Below are positions 7,918-15,501 of a stretch of 64,000 bases of DNA, piece by piece; the stretch's first letter is position 1; every line of letters starts with the position of its first letter. Under the pieces are notes generated by a model. That model was not told where the DNA came from, did no database searches, and worked only from the letters and a program-made list of their open reading frames with translations. Source of the DNA: Gammaproteobacteria bacterium (GTDB taxonomy: Bacteria; Pseudomonadota; Gammaproteobacteria; JACKNK01); assembly GCA_024234895.1 (NCBI GenBank), contig JACKNJ010000005.1:1-64000 (forward strand), written 5' to 3'. Both the position numbers and the translations under genes were made by a program.

Positions 7918-9336
7918 TTACTTGTGGGAAACGTCCAGCTTGTCGACGGTGTCGAACTCGAACTTGATTTCTTTCCAGGTCTCCATCGCGGCCTTCAGCT
8001 CGGGGCTGTGCTTGGCAGCGTTGGTGAGGATGTCCTTGCCTTCCTTCTCCAGCTCGCGACCCTGGTTGCGGGCCTCGACGCAGGCTTCGACGGCGACGCG
8101 GTTGGCAGCGGCGCCAGCGGCGTTGCCCCACGGGTGGCCGAGGGTACCGCCACCGAACTGCAGCACGGAGTCGTCACCGAAGATGTTGACCAGGGCCGGC
8201 ATGTGCCAGACGTGGATACCACCGGAGGCGACCGGAATGACGCCCGGCATGGAGCCCCAATCCTGATCGAAGAAGATGCCGCGGCTGCGGTCTTCCTTGA
8301 TGAAGCTGTCGCGCATGATGTCGATCCAGCCCAGGGTCGCGTCGCGGTCGCCTTCCAGCTTGCCGACGACGGTGCCGGAGTGCAGGTGATCGCCGCCGGA
8401 CAGACGCAGGATCTTGGTCAGCACGCGGAAGTGGATGCCGTGGTGCGGGTTGCGGTCGAGCACGGCGTGCATCGCGCGGTGGATGTGCAGCAGCATGCCG
8501 TTACGCTGACACCACTGGGCCAGCTGGGTGTTGGCCGACAGACCACCGGTCAGGTAGTCGTGCATGATGATCGGCGCGCCGATCTCTTTCGCGTATTCGG
8601 CGCGACGCATCATCTCGTCGGCGGTCGGGGCGGTGACGTTCAGGTAGTGACCCTTGCGCTCACCGGTCTCGGCTTCCGCCTTCAGGATGGCTTCCATGAC
8701 GAAGTCGAAGCGGTGCTTCCAGCGCATGAACGGCTGGGAGTTGACGTTCTCGTCGTCCTTGGTGAAGTCCAGACCACCACGCAGACCTTCGTAGCAGGCG
8801 CGGCCGTAGTTCTTCGCGGACAGGCCGAGCTTCGGCTTGATGGTGCAGCCCAGCAGCGGGCGACCGTACTTGTTCATGATGTCGCGTTCGACCTGGATGC
8901 CCTGCGGCGGACCGTTGCAGGTCATGACGTAGGCGACCGGGAAGCGGATGTCTTCCAGACGCAGCGCGCGCAGCGCCTTGAAGCCGAACACGTTGCCGAC
9001 CAGCGAGGTCAGCACGTTGACGACGGAACCTTCTTCGAACAGATCGATCGGGTAGGCGACGAAGGCGTAGAAGCAGGTGTCATCACCCGGCACGTCTTCG
9101 ATGGCGTAGGCGCGGCCCTTGTAGTAGTCCAGATCGGTCAGCAGATCGGTCCACACGGTGGTCCAGGTGCCGGTGGAGGACTCGGCGGCGACAGCGGCCG
9201 CGACTTCCTCGCGGGGCACGCCGGCCTGCGGGGTGATCTTGAAGCAGGCCAGGATGTCGGTCTCGGCCGGGGTGTATTCCGGCATCCAGTAAGTCTCGCG
9301 GTACTCTTTGACGCCCGCGTTGTAAGTCTTTGCCAT
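7918..9336 (-). CDS. cbbL: RuBisCO large subunit, form IA
   Basis: A 472-residue large subunit, the carboxylase/oxygenase catalytic chain of the Calvin cycle. It shows TIKPKLG, with the first active-site lysine (equivalent to spinach Lys175), and GLDFTKDDEN, in which Lys193 matches the carbamylated spinach Lys201. Further conserved loops include SGGIHVWHMP and GGGTLGHPWG. No carboxysome shell genes follow; the cbbLSQO arrangement suggests the non-carboxysomal subtype, though this subtype call would need a tree. It is divergent from cbbR, with a 173-bp promoter region between them. Confidence 0.98.
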   Translation of the reverse strand: MAKTYNAGVKEYRETYWMPEYTPAETDILACFKITPQAGVPREEVAAAVAAESSTGTWTTVWTDLLTDLDYYKGRAYAIEDVPGDDTCFYAFVAYPIDLFEEGSVVNVLTSLVGNVFGFKALRALRLEDIRFPVAYVMTCNGPPQGIQVERDIMNKYGRPLLGCTIKPKLGLSAKNYGRACYEGLRGGLDFTKDDENVNSQPFMRWKHRFDFVMEAILKAEAETGERKGHYLNVTAPTADEMMRRAEYAKEIGAPIIMHDYLTGGLSANTQLAQWCQRNGMLLHIHRAMHAVLDRNPHHGIHFRVLTKILRLSGGDHLHSGTVVGKLEGDRDATLGWIDIMRDSFIKEDRSRGIFFDQDWGSMPGVIPVASGGIHVWHMPALVNIFGDDSVLQFGGGTLGHPWGNAAGAAANRVAVEACVEARNQGRELEKEGKDILTNAAKHSPELKAAMETWKEIKFEFDTVDKLDVSHK

Positions 9337-9448
9337 GGCTTGGGTTTCCTCTACGTATGAGCGGGGCGGGTTAGGCCCCGGCGTGTTGAGAGCGCGAACA
9401 ATCCGGATGGCGGTCCGGGTGTGAGCGGACCGGCATTATAGAAACGGC

Positions 9449-9471
9449 ATTCATAAAGTACACTATGGAAT
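9449..9471. promoter_or_regulatory. candidate CbbR operator in the cbbL-cbbR intergenic region
   Basis: An imperfect dyad (ATTCATA and TATGGAAT arms, with inner CATA-N8-TATG) sits in the AT-rich part of the 173-bp gap between divergent cbbL and cbbR. LysR-type regulators bind T-N11-A dyads in such gaps, so CbbR is the natural binder. This is inferred from position and symmetry. Confidence 0.5.
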
Positions 9472-9509
9472 TCTGATTGTTTGCATCAGTTAATACTTAT
9501 GGGTGCAGC

Positions 9510-10520
9510 ATGCACGTGACCCTTCGACAGCTCGATGTGTTTGATTCGGTGGCGCGACACCTCAGCTATACGCGCGCGGCCGAGGAGCTCCATCTCAGTC
9601 AGCCGGCAGTCTCCATGCAGATCAAGCAGTTGGAGGACAGCACCGGGATTTCGCTGTTCGAACAGATGGGCAAGCGCATCTTCCTGACGGACGCCGGCAA
9701 GGAGCTGCATCGCTACGCCCGCAACATCCGCCAGCAGCTCGGCGAGGCGGAGGCGGTGCTCGAGGACATCAAGGGCCTGCGCACCGGGCGACTGCACATC
9801 GGTGTCGCGAGTACGGCCAACAATTTCGCCACCCGCCTGCTGTCACGCTTCGTATCCGAGCGGGAAGGCATCAGTTTCAGCCTCGATGTGACCAACCGCG
9901 AGACCCTGCTGCGCCAGCTGGAGAACAACGAACAGGATCTGGTGATCATGGGGCGGCCGCCGGATGGCCACGATCTGGAGTTTTTCCCGTTCATGGCGAA
10001 TCCGCTGGTGATCATCGCGCCGGTCGAACATCCGTTCACGAAGCGGCGCGGGATTCCGATCCAGGAACTGGACGGACAGACCTTCGTGCTGCGCGAATGC
10101 GGTTCCGGTACGCGCATCGCGGTCGAGAATCTGTTCGCGGAGATCGGCGTGAGCCTGTCGACGCGCCTGGAAATGTCGACCAACGAGGCGATCAAGCAGG
10201 CGGTCGAAGCCGGCCTGGGTCTGGGGGTCGCGTCCCTGCATACGCTCGGGCTGGAACTCGGCAGTGCGCGTCTGGCCGTGCTCGATGTCGAGGGGTTCTC
10301 GATCCATCGCCAGTGGTTCATCGTGCATCGCAAGGGCAAGCGCCTTTCGCCGCTGGCCGCCGCGTTCAAGGATTATGTGCTGGAGGAGGCCGGCGGATTC
10401 TGTGGTTTGCCGGGGTTGCCGAGACTGGCCGGTGCCGACAACGCGCGCTGGTGTCGGGATTGTCCGCAACACTGTGAGCTGGAGTCGAAACCGGTCCAAC
10501 CCGGGATTGGCGATGTGTAA
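9510..10520 (+). CDS. cbbR: LysR-family regulator of the cbb operon (CbbR)
   Basis: A 336-residue LysR-type activator. The N-terminal winged helix-turn-helix covers residues 1-65 (LSYTRAAEELHLSQPAVSMQIKQLE), followed by a periplasmic-binding-like effector domain. CbbR proteins sense metabolites such as NADPH, RuBP or PEP and activate cbb genes. I chose ATG 9510 because the protein then begins MHVTLRQL, the usual CbbR N-terminus; an in-frame start at 9477 is less likely. The C-terminus is unusual: a tail of about 40 residues carries four cysteines (C298, C315, C318, C322, the last three as C-x2-C-x3-C). Confidence 0.93.
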   Translation: MHVTLRQLDVFDSVARHLSYTRAAEELHLSQPAVSMQIKQLEDSTGISLFEQMGKRIFLTDAGKELHRYARNIRQQLGEAEAVLEDIKGLRTGRLHIGVASTANNFATRLLSRFVSEREGISFSLDVTNRETLLRQLENNEQDLVIMGRPPDGHDLEFFPFMANPLVIIAPVEHPFTKRRGIPIQELDGQTFVLRECGSGTRIAVENLFAEIGVSLSTRLEMSTNEAIKQAVEAGLGLGVASLHTLGLELGSARLAVLDVEGFSIHRQWFIVHRKGKRLSPLAAAFKDYVLEEAGGFCGLPGLPRLAGADNARWCRDCPQHCELESKPVQPGIGDV

Positions 10521-10554
10521 AATTGCCGCCTTTCGAATCGTTCGGAGTTTCATG

Positions 10555-11256
10555 ATGCCCAAGCGTGCCGCAATCGCCCGTTTCCGCCTGGTTTCCGCCC
10601 TGCTCGGCGCGCTCCTCGTTGCGCCGGTGACTGCGGAGGAGGTCGTCGCTCCGGATATGTACGCCTACGACGGCGGTTATTACCCGTCGGCGGGGGCAGG
10701 TGCCTATCCGTCCGTCGGCAGCAGTCCGTTCGGTGGTCACGGTTCGATGGGCATGGTCGAGGCGCCCGCTTTCCCGCAGGACATGGTCGCGCCCGGCATG
10801 GCTGGTCCCCAGGTCCCGCCGATGCCGCAGATGCCGTCCTGGGTGAAAGCCTGGGCCGGCGAGATGAGCGACGCGGAGCGGGCGCAGCTCGAAGACGTAT
10901 ACAAGGGTCTGCGCCGAATCAATCACGCGCTGACCGGCGAACTGATGGACGCCGGCGACCTGATTGCCGAGACGCTCAAGACCGATGTCCGCGACCCGAA
11001 GGCGGTCGGCAAGGCCTACAGCAAGTATTTCGATGTCCAGCGGCGCTGGATCGAGGCGCAGATCGCCGCCGCCAATCGCGTGGATGAACTGATCGCCGGT
11101 GTGCGCGAACGCGTGTCGCAGGTCCCGCCGCCAGTGCCGGGCATGCCGCAGGGCATGATGCCCGGTGCGATCACCGCGCCGATCGTGATCCCGCCGGTCC
11201 CCGACGCCGCTGCCGACGAGGTGCCGGTGCCCGGTTCCGGGCCCGCCGAGCGCTGA
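10555..11256 (+). CDS. secreted Met/Pro/Gly-rich protein with a Spy/CpxP-like helical region
   Basis: A 233-residue exported protein. A signal peptide (RLVSALLGALLVAPVTA-E) covers about residues 1-26. A low-complexity Gly/Pro/Met/Tyr region extends to about 95. A helical region of about 90 residues follows, beginning AGEMSDAERAQL, and the tail is Pro-rich. The helical part resembles periplasmic metal-responsive or chaperone proteins of the Spy/CpxP type in length and charge, but I do not see a clear LTxxQ motif, so the function is open. The ATG at 10555 has GGAG 7 bases upstream; the ATG at 10552 is too close to it. It lies 34 bases after cbbR and 6 bases before the next gene. Confidence 0.7.
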   Translation: MPKRAAIARFRLVSALLGALLVAPVTAEEVVAPDMYAYDGGYYPSAGAGAYPSVGSSPFGGHGSMGMVEAPAFPQDMVAPGMAGPQVPPMPQMPSWVKAWAGEMSDAERAQLEDVYKGLRRINHALTGELMDAGDLIAETLKTDVRDPKAVGKAYSKYFDVQRRWIEAQIAAANRVDELIAGVRERVSQVPPPVPGMPQGMMPGAITAPIVIPPVPDAAADEVPVPGSGPAER

Positions 11257-11262
11257 TCCGCG

Positions 11263-11940
11263 GTGTTCGTTCCACCGGAACTGCTCGGTACGGGGCTGAC
11301 CTGGGCGGGCAACCTGCTGTTTGCGCTGTTGCTGGCGTGGACGCTCCGCTTCGCGCCATGGCGGGCACTGAGCCAGCCCGAACGGCACAACGTCCTGTTC
11401 GGCTTCTGCGTGGTGATGCTGCTGCTCTGGACCTTGCGGGCCGGGACCGGTCTTGATCCACGCGTCCACATCCTTGGCGCCACCACGTTCACGTTGATGT
11501 TCGGCCGTCATCTGGCCGCGTTGGGACTGACCCTGGCGCTGCTGGGCATGGCCATCAGCGGCGCGGTGGAATGGTCGACCTTCGGGGTCAACGCACTGCT
11601 CAACGCCTTCCTGCCGGTCTGGTTCGCCGATCGCCTCTGGCGTGTCAGTGAGCGCTACCTGCCGAACCACTTCTTCGTTTACATCTTTGTCGTGTCCTTC
11701 CTGGGCGCGGCGCTGGCGTTCGCGCTGACCGCCGTGGCCACGTTTGGCGTCGTGTCGGTCGCGACCGATGCCTGGGGTGCTGGCGCAGGCGCGCTGTTCA
11801 GCGACCAGTTCGTGCCGATGGTGCTGCTGCTGATGTTCGGCGAGGCCTGGCTGAACGGCATGGCGATGACCATTTTCGTGGTCATGCGTCCGGCCTGGGT
11901 CGCGACCTTCGACGATCAGCGCTACCTCGCCGGCAAATGA
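11263..11940 (+). CDS. CbiM-like polytopic membrane protein
   Basis: A 225-residue integral membrane protein with about six hydrophobic segments. The pattern of helices with LLNAFLPVWFAD and MVLLLMFGEAWLNGM resembles the CbiM family of energy-coupling-factor transporter permeases for cobalt or nickel. No CbiQ or CbiO partner lies nearby and the N-terminal metal-binding Met-His of true CbiM is not visible, so transport substrate and activity are uncertain. The start is GTG at 11263, 6 bases after the preceding secreted protein, suggesting co-transcription. Confidence 0.65.
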   Translation: MFVPPELLGTGLTWAGNLLFALLLAWTLRFAPWRALSQPERHNVLFGFCVVMLLLWTLRAGTGLDPRVHILGATTFTLMFGRHLAALGLTLALLGMAISGAVEWSTFGVNALLNAFLPVWFADRLWRVSERYLPNHFFVYIFVVSFLGAALAFALTAVATFGVVSVATDAWGAGAGALFSDQFVPMVLLLMFGEAWLNGMAMTIFVVMRPAWVATFDDQRYLAGK

Positions 11941-12190
11941 TCGCCAGGCCGGGATCAACCGGCAATTGCGACGGGGGCTTGCAAGACGCAACGCTTTCAC
12001 GGGTTTGCCACCGCGTCAGGGCTCATAATCCCTTGTTGCCGGATATGGCAGAGGACTTGCTATCCGACTGCCACGACGTACATCCATCGTCTAGAATCGG
12101 CCCGCTGATTCGCCCGGTTCCCGTGACGGTGCCGGGATGTACGTTCAAGCCTCATCCGTACCTACGCAATACAACCCTGGAGTTGAAAAC

Positions 12191-12502
12191 ATGAAGAAGT
12201 TCGTCGCTATCGCCAACGCCGCCGCCATCGCCGTGGCCATGACCTTCTCTGCCGGCGCCATCGCCGGTGACGCCGCCGCCGGCAAGGCGAAGGCCGCTTC
12301 CTGTGCCGGTTGCCACGGCGCCGCCGGTGTCAGCAACAACCCGATGTGGCCGAACCTGGCCGGGCAGAAGGCCGGCTATCTGGCCAAGGCCATCAAGGAT
12401 TACAAGTCCGGCGCCCGCAAGGACCCGATGATGTCCCCGATGGCCGCGCCGCTGTCCGACGCCGACATCGACAACCTGGCCGCTTACTTCTCCGGCCTGT
12501 AA
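12191..12502 (+). CDS. periplasmic class I cytochrome c (c553-like)
   Basis: A 103-residue precursor. The signal peptide ends at about AGAIAG. The mature protein of about 80 residues has one haem motif CAGCH near its N-terminus and a distal methionine in the KDPMMSPM region, as in cytochromes c553/c554. It should shuttle electrons in the periplasm. The ATG at 12191 has a GGAG site about 8 bases upstream. It is monocistronic, with a strong terminator following. The 250 bases upstream hold no gene. Confidence 0.92.
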   Translation: MKKFVAIANAAAIAVAMTFSAGAIAGDAAAGKAKAASCAGCHGAAGVSNNPMWPNLAGQKAGYLAKAIKDYKSGARKDPMMSPMAAPLSDADIDNLAAYFSGL

Positions 12503-12540
12503 GCCGTATCGCTTTCCGGGCCTCGGTCCGGGGTGCAGAG

Positions 12541-12564
12541 AAACCGCCTTCGGGCGGTTTTTTT
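12541..12564 (+). terminator. intrinsic terminator after the cytochrome c gene
   Basis: An AAACCGCC arm, a TTCG tetraloop and a GGCGGTTT arm are followed by a T-run, 38 bases after the stop. Confidence 0.92.
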
Positions 12565-12581
12565 GTGGGGGTGGGGTTTTT

Positions 12582-12768
12582 GATGATGTTGTGAACATCA
12601 TCTTGGTTGGTGGTCAGGCTTTCGGGGGCGCCATGGCCTCTGGGACACGCCGTGAATACATCCCTGTGGGCTCGACGGTCCCCGGAGGCCATGCCGCCCC
12701 ACGAAAGCCAGGGCGAGGTGGGTGGTATGGAAAACGGGCGGCCCGCATTGAGCGGGCCGCCCGTCTTT
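12582..12768 (+). repeat. multi-hairpin intergenic element, copy 1
   Basis: Three successive hairpins: a 9-base palindrome (12582-12602), a long stem with arms at about 12617-12646 and 12678-12709 enclosing GGGACACGC and CTCGACGG, and a GC stem (about 12733-12768) followed by T residues. The same architecture recurs at 44528-44735 and, reversed, at 49030-49166. No coding sequence lies in it. Confidence 0.7.
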
Positions 12769-12847
12769 TGTGTGCCGTGCCGTGATCGGGCGGAACTTAA
12801 CCCGGTATATTTACGCCCCATCAATCTCAGTGAGCCGGAGCGGGCCG

Positions 12848-13354
12848 ATGTATTTCGACAACTTCACTCTTGGCGCCATCGCCATCTTCGTGATCGTGCT
12901 GCTGGTCTTTTTCGGCCTGCACAAGGCCCAGCAGTCCGAGACCCGTGAGCAGCTGGAGGCCCTGGAGCGGCGCCTGCACGATCTGCATTCCGTGCAACCG
13001 GCAGCCAGCCGTGAAGCGCGCGAGATGTGCGCGGCGATCCATCATCTGCATCCTGGCGCGGTGGTCGGCGAGCATTTTCAGATCGCCGACGATGGCAACG
13101 GGCCGTACATCTCGGCCTGGTACATGGATGCGCCGCAGCCGAGCCCCCGCGAACTTGCGGACATCGTCGAAGGACATCGGGAAGAGTGGTCGGTACGGGG
13201 CTACCGCGAAGCGCGCCTGGCGGAATACCCAAGCATCGGCGATCAGCTCGATGCGCTGTACAAGGCGCGCCACGGTGATGATTCCGATCTGCGCACGATC
13301 GACGCGCGCATCGCCGAGATCAAGGCCGACCACCCGAACATCGATCGCTGCTGA
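12848..13354 (+). CDS. membrane-anchored protein with phage-tail-chaperone-like C-terminal region
   Basis: A 168-residue protein. An N-terminal transmembrane helix (about residues 8-24, AIAIFVIVLLVFFGL) is followed by a short coiled coil (25-55) and a soluble domain. The C-terminal 90 residues contain DDGNGPYISAW, PQPSPREL and EYPSIGDQLDALY, which I recognise as typical of small proteins beside phage tail-fibre genes (XkdW/tail-assembly-chaperone-like). Such proteins do not normally carry a membrane anchor. There are no phage genes around it. The ATG at 12848 has GGAG about 8 bases upstream; a longer frame from 12770 lacks support. Function unknown. Confidence 0.7.
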   Translation: MYFDNFTLGAIAIFVIVLLVFFGLHKAQQSETREQLEALERRLHDLHSVQPAASREAREMCAAIHHLHPGAVVGEHFQIADDGNGPYISAWYMDAPQPSPRELADIVEGHREEWSVRGYREARLAEYPSIGDQLDALYKARHGDDSDLRTIDARIAEIKADHPNIDRC

Positions 13355-13376
13355 GATAACCCCCAGGGTCGCTTCC

Positions 13377-13462
13377 GTAGGGTGCGCCATGCGCACCCTG
13401 CGTTGAGCTGTGCCGCCCAACAGGTTCGTAGCAGGGGCACGCTTCGCTTTGCCCATCCGGCG
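13377..13462. repeat. short intergenic palindromes (GTAGGGTGCG and GGGCACGCTTCGC types)
   Basis: A GTAGGGTGCGCCATGCGCAC palindrome (13377-13402) is followed by a GGGCACGCTTCGCTTTGCCC palindrome (about 13435-13462), between the preceding gene and the 3' end of csiV. Related copies occur at 39125-39153 and 63319-63446. Confidence 0.6.
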
Positions 13463-13466
13463 AGGT

Positions 13467-14378
13467 TCAGTCGGCGGATGGCGCGACCGTGGTTTCGGTG
13501 GGGGAAGGTGCGGTTTCCGGTGCGATCGCCGGCTCGGCGACCGGTTCCCCGGCGGGCAATTCGACCGGTGTGGCCTTGACCAGAATGCCCAGGATCGGGT
13601 GGTCGATGTAATGCAGTTCCTTGCTGCGCATCTTGCGGTGTTCCCGCACACGGAAGCTGGCCAGTGCCTGGCCGTTGTCGTAGGTCGGTGCGGCGCCGCC
13701 ATCAGCGAATACCAGTGAACCCGGCGCGAGGAGGCGGCGGTTGATCAGGTCCGTGTACAGGTGCAGGTAGCGACCGAGCACCAGGGTCAGCGTGCCGTCG
13801 AGCTGATAAAGCACTTCGGGCTCCACCGGCGTGAGCGGTGCGATGCCGAACGTGGTGGCGGTCTTCGGGCCGGACGCGCCGGCGTCGACGCCAGCCGTGA
13901 CCGGGGTCACCGGCAGCAACGGGGATCGCTCCGGCGGGCTCGCGACGGGGAGCGGCGGGTAGATCACCCCGCCCTTGACCCGCAATGGAATCGCGCGGCG
14001 CTGGTCCAGGCCCCGCTGGGTCCAGGCGAAATGCATGATCGGTTCATAACGACCGGAGCGGGACAGGCGCGCGGCATGCCCGCCCAGCTCAAGGTTGTTG
14101 CGGAAGCTGACCGAGAAACCCGCGGGCGGATTCTCCAGGTCCTTGACCATCGCCATGTCCGGCATGCCCGGGTCGACCGGCCAGACCTCGATGGCGGCGT
14201 CACCGAGATTGCGCTGTTCGAAGATGACAACCTCGATCCGGTACCAGCGTCCCTCGTCATCGACCGCCCGGGCCAACGGGATCGAGGCGAGGAATCCGCC
14301 GACCAGCAAGGCGGCCCAGGTCAGGGGGGCGGCCAGCAGGGCGGCGATCGGACGGCGGAAGCGGGAGATCGGGATCAT
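13467..14378 (-). CDS. csiV: CsiV-family envelope protein
   Basis: A 303-residue secreted protein. After a signal peptide (about residues 1-39, ending PLARA) comes the CsiV-type opening WYRIEVVIFEQ. Near the C-terminus are LTLVLGRYLHLYTDL and LHYIDHPILGILVKATP, both characteristic of the family, and then a Pro/Glu/Thr-rich tail. CsiV proteins are reported to bind peptidoglycan and act with penicillin-binding proteins in Vibrio. In many relatives csiV lies beside mfd; here mfd is about 11 kb away. The ATG at 14378 places the signal peptide correctly; the frame runs on to 14477 without support. Confidence 0.82.
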   Translation of the reverse strand: MIPISRFRRPIAALLAAPLTWAALLVGGFLASIPLARAVDDEGRWYRIEVVIFEQRNLGDAAIEVWPVDPGMPDMAMVKDLENPPAGFSVSFRNNLELGGHAARLSRSGRYEPIMHFAWTQRGLDQRRAIPLRVKGGVIYPPLPVASPPERSPLLPVTPVTAGVDAGASGPKTATTFGIAPLTPVEPEVLYQLDGTLTLVLGRYLHLYTDLINRRLLAPGSLVFADGGAAPTYDNGQALASFRVREHRKMRSKELHYIDHPILGILVKATPVELPAGEPVAEPAIAPETAPSPTETTVAPSAD

Positions 14379-14480
14379 CGTAGAAGGGGGCGGCGACGGA
14401 AAGGGACGGGAGGGCGGCACGGGCGCATAGCAAACCGCAGAATGCCCCGAGCGTCCAGCTCGGTCGGGGAACCGCAATGC

Positions 14481-15425
14481 TCAGGTCGCGAGCACCGGTG
14501 AGCGGAATCCCTCCGGCTTCACCGCAAGCACCCCGCACGGCGCGTCACCCAGGACCTGCTCGGCGGTGTTGCCGATGAAGAACCCGGGAATGCCGGTGCG
14601 GCCCACGGTGCCCATCACGATCAGGTCGGCATCGCGACGTTGCGCGAGGGCCTGGATTGCTTCGCCGGGCAGGCCCTTGACGAAGTGCACCCGCAAGACG
14701 ATCGGCATCGCCCTGAATGGCTCCACGGCGTGATCCACGGCGGCGCGATGGCGGGCCTCGGTGGCGCGCAGCAGATGTTGCAGTTCGGTCTCGGAGATCC
14801 GGGCGCGGCCCCGGCTCAGGAACTGCTCGCCGGGCAGTCGCCAGACGTGGATCACGTCCAGATCGGCGCCTTCGATCAGTGCCAGCGAGGTCGCGAGCTC
14901 GAGGATTTTGCGATCGAGGCCGTCGCCGGCCTCGCTCAGCGGATCGATCGCGGCAATCAGGCGTCGATGCCTCGGAAGTGCCGCATCCGGCTCGATCCAG
15001 ACCGGGCATGGGGCCTTGCGCAACAGATGCATGTCGGTGCTGCCGAACAGGCGCCGGACCGTTCCGTTAGGCCGTTCCGCGGCCTTCATCACCAGATCGT
15101 GGCCATGTTCGGCGATCGCGCGGATCGCAAGCAGGTAGGGCACGCCCAGCGCCGCGCGGGTCTGGATCTGAAGGTTGCTCCTTTGTTCCGGATCGAACTG
15201 CGCGAGGGCCTCGTCGAGACCGCTGAGCAGCCCGACCTGCAGGGCGTTGTTCAGCGATTGGCCGGGGGCGGCGAGCGCCGGGTCGCTGCTGTCGATCGGT
15301 TCGGCGACCGCGAGCAGGGTCAGGCGGGCGTGATTGCGTGCCGCAAGCTCAATCGCGCGCTCGAGGCCGCGTGGAGAGACCGGGTAGCTGTCGGCGAGGA
15401 ACAGGATGTTCTGGAAACGTTTCAT
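14481..15425 (-). CDS. tandem universal stress protein (UspE-like)
   Basis: A 314-residue cytoplasmic protein made of two Usp domains (about 1-148 and 153-306). The second keeps the ATP-loop signature GTVGRTGIPGFFIGN (G-x2-G-x9-(S/N) type). The first is degenerate at that site (RPNGTVRRLFGST). Such tandem proteins are linked to stress resistance in other bacteria. It lies directly downstream of the last mrp gene on the same strand, across a 76-bp gap containing a near-perfect inverted repeat, so it may be partly co-transcribed. Confidence 0.9.
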   Translation of the reverse strand: MKRFQNILFLADSYPVSPRGLERAIELAARNHARLTLLAVAEPIDSSDPALAAPGQSLNNALQVGLLSGLDEALAQFDPEQRSNLQIQTRAALGVPYLLAIRAIAEHGHDLVMKAAERPNGTVRRLFGSTDMHLLRKAPCPVWIEPDAALPRHRRLIAAIDPLSEAGDGLDRKILELATSLALIEGADLDVIHVWRLPGEQFLSRGRARISETELQHLLRATEARHRAAVDHAVEPFRAMPIVLRVHFVKGLPGEAIQALAQRRDADLIVMGTVGRTGIPGFFIGNTAEQVLGDAPCGVLAVKPEGFRSPVLAT

Positions 15426-15440
15426 GGCAGTTCTCCCTAT

Positions 15441-15501
15441 GGAACCTCTGATTTATTCATGGACGGTTCAGATGAGCGTCCATGAAAAAATCAGCGATTC
15501 C
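15441..15501. repeat. 25-bp inverted repeat between the mrp operon and usp
   Basis: Arms 15441-15465 and 15477-15501 match at 22 of 25 bases around an 11-base loop. The right arm abuts the stop codon of the last mrp subunit. It would form a strong RNA hairpin and may be a terminator, a processing site, or a miniature mobile element. Confidence 0.75.

Noticed and set aside
3417..9336. Carboxysome gene cluster
   Set aside because: No csoS2, shell or carboxysomal carbonic anhydrase genes accompany cbbLS; cbbQ, yqhA and cbbO follow instead.
12848..13354. Prophage remnant around the phage-like protein
   Set aside because: No integrase, capsid, terminase or att repeats nearby; neighbours are cytochrome c and csiV.
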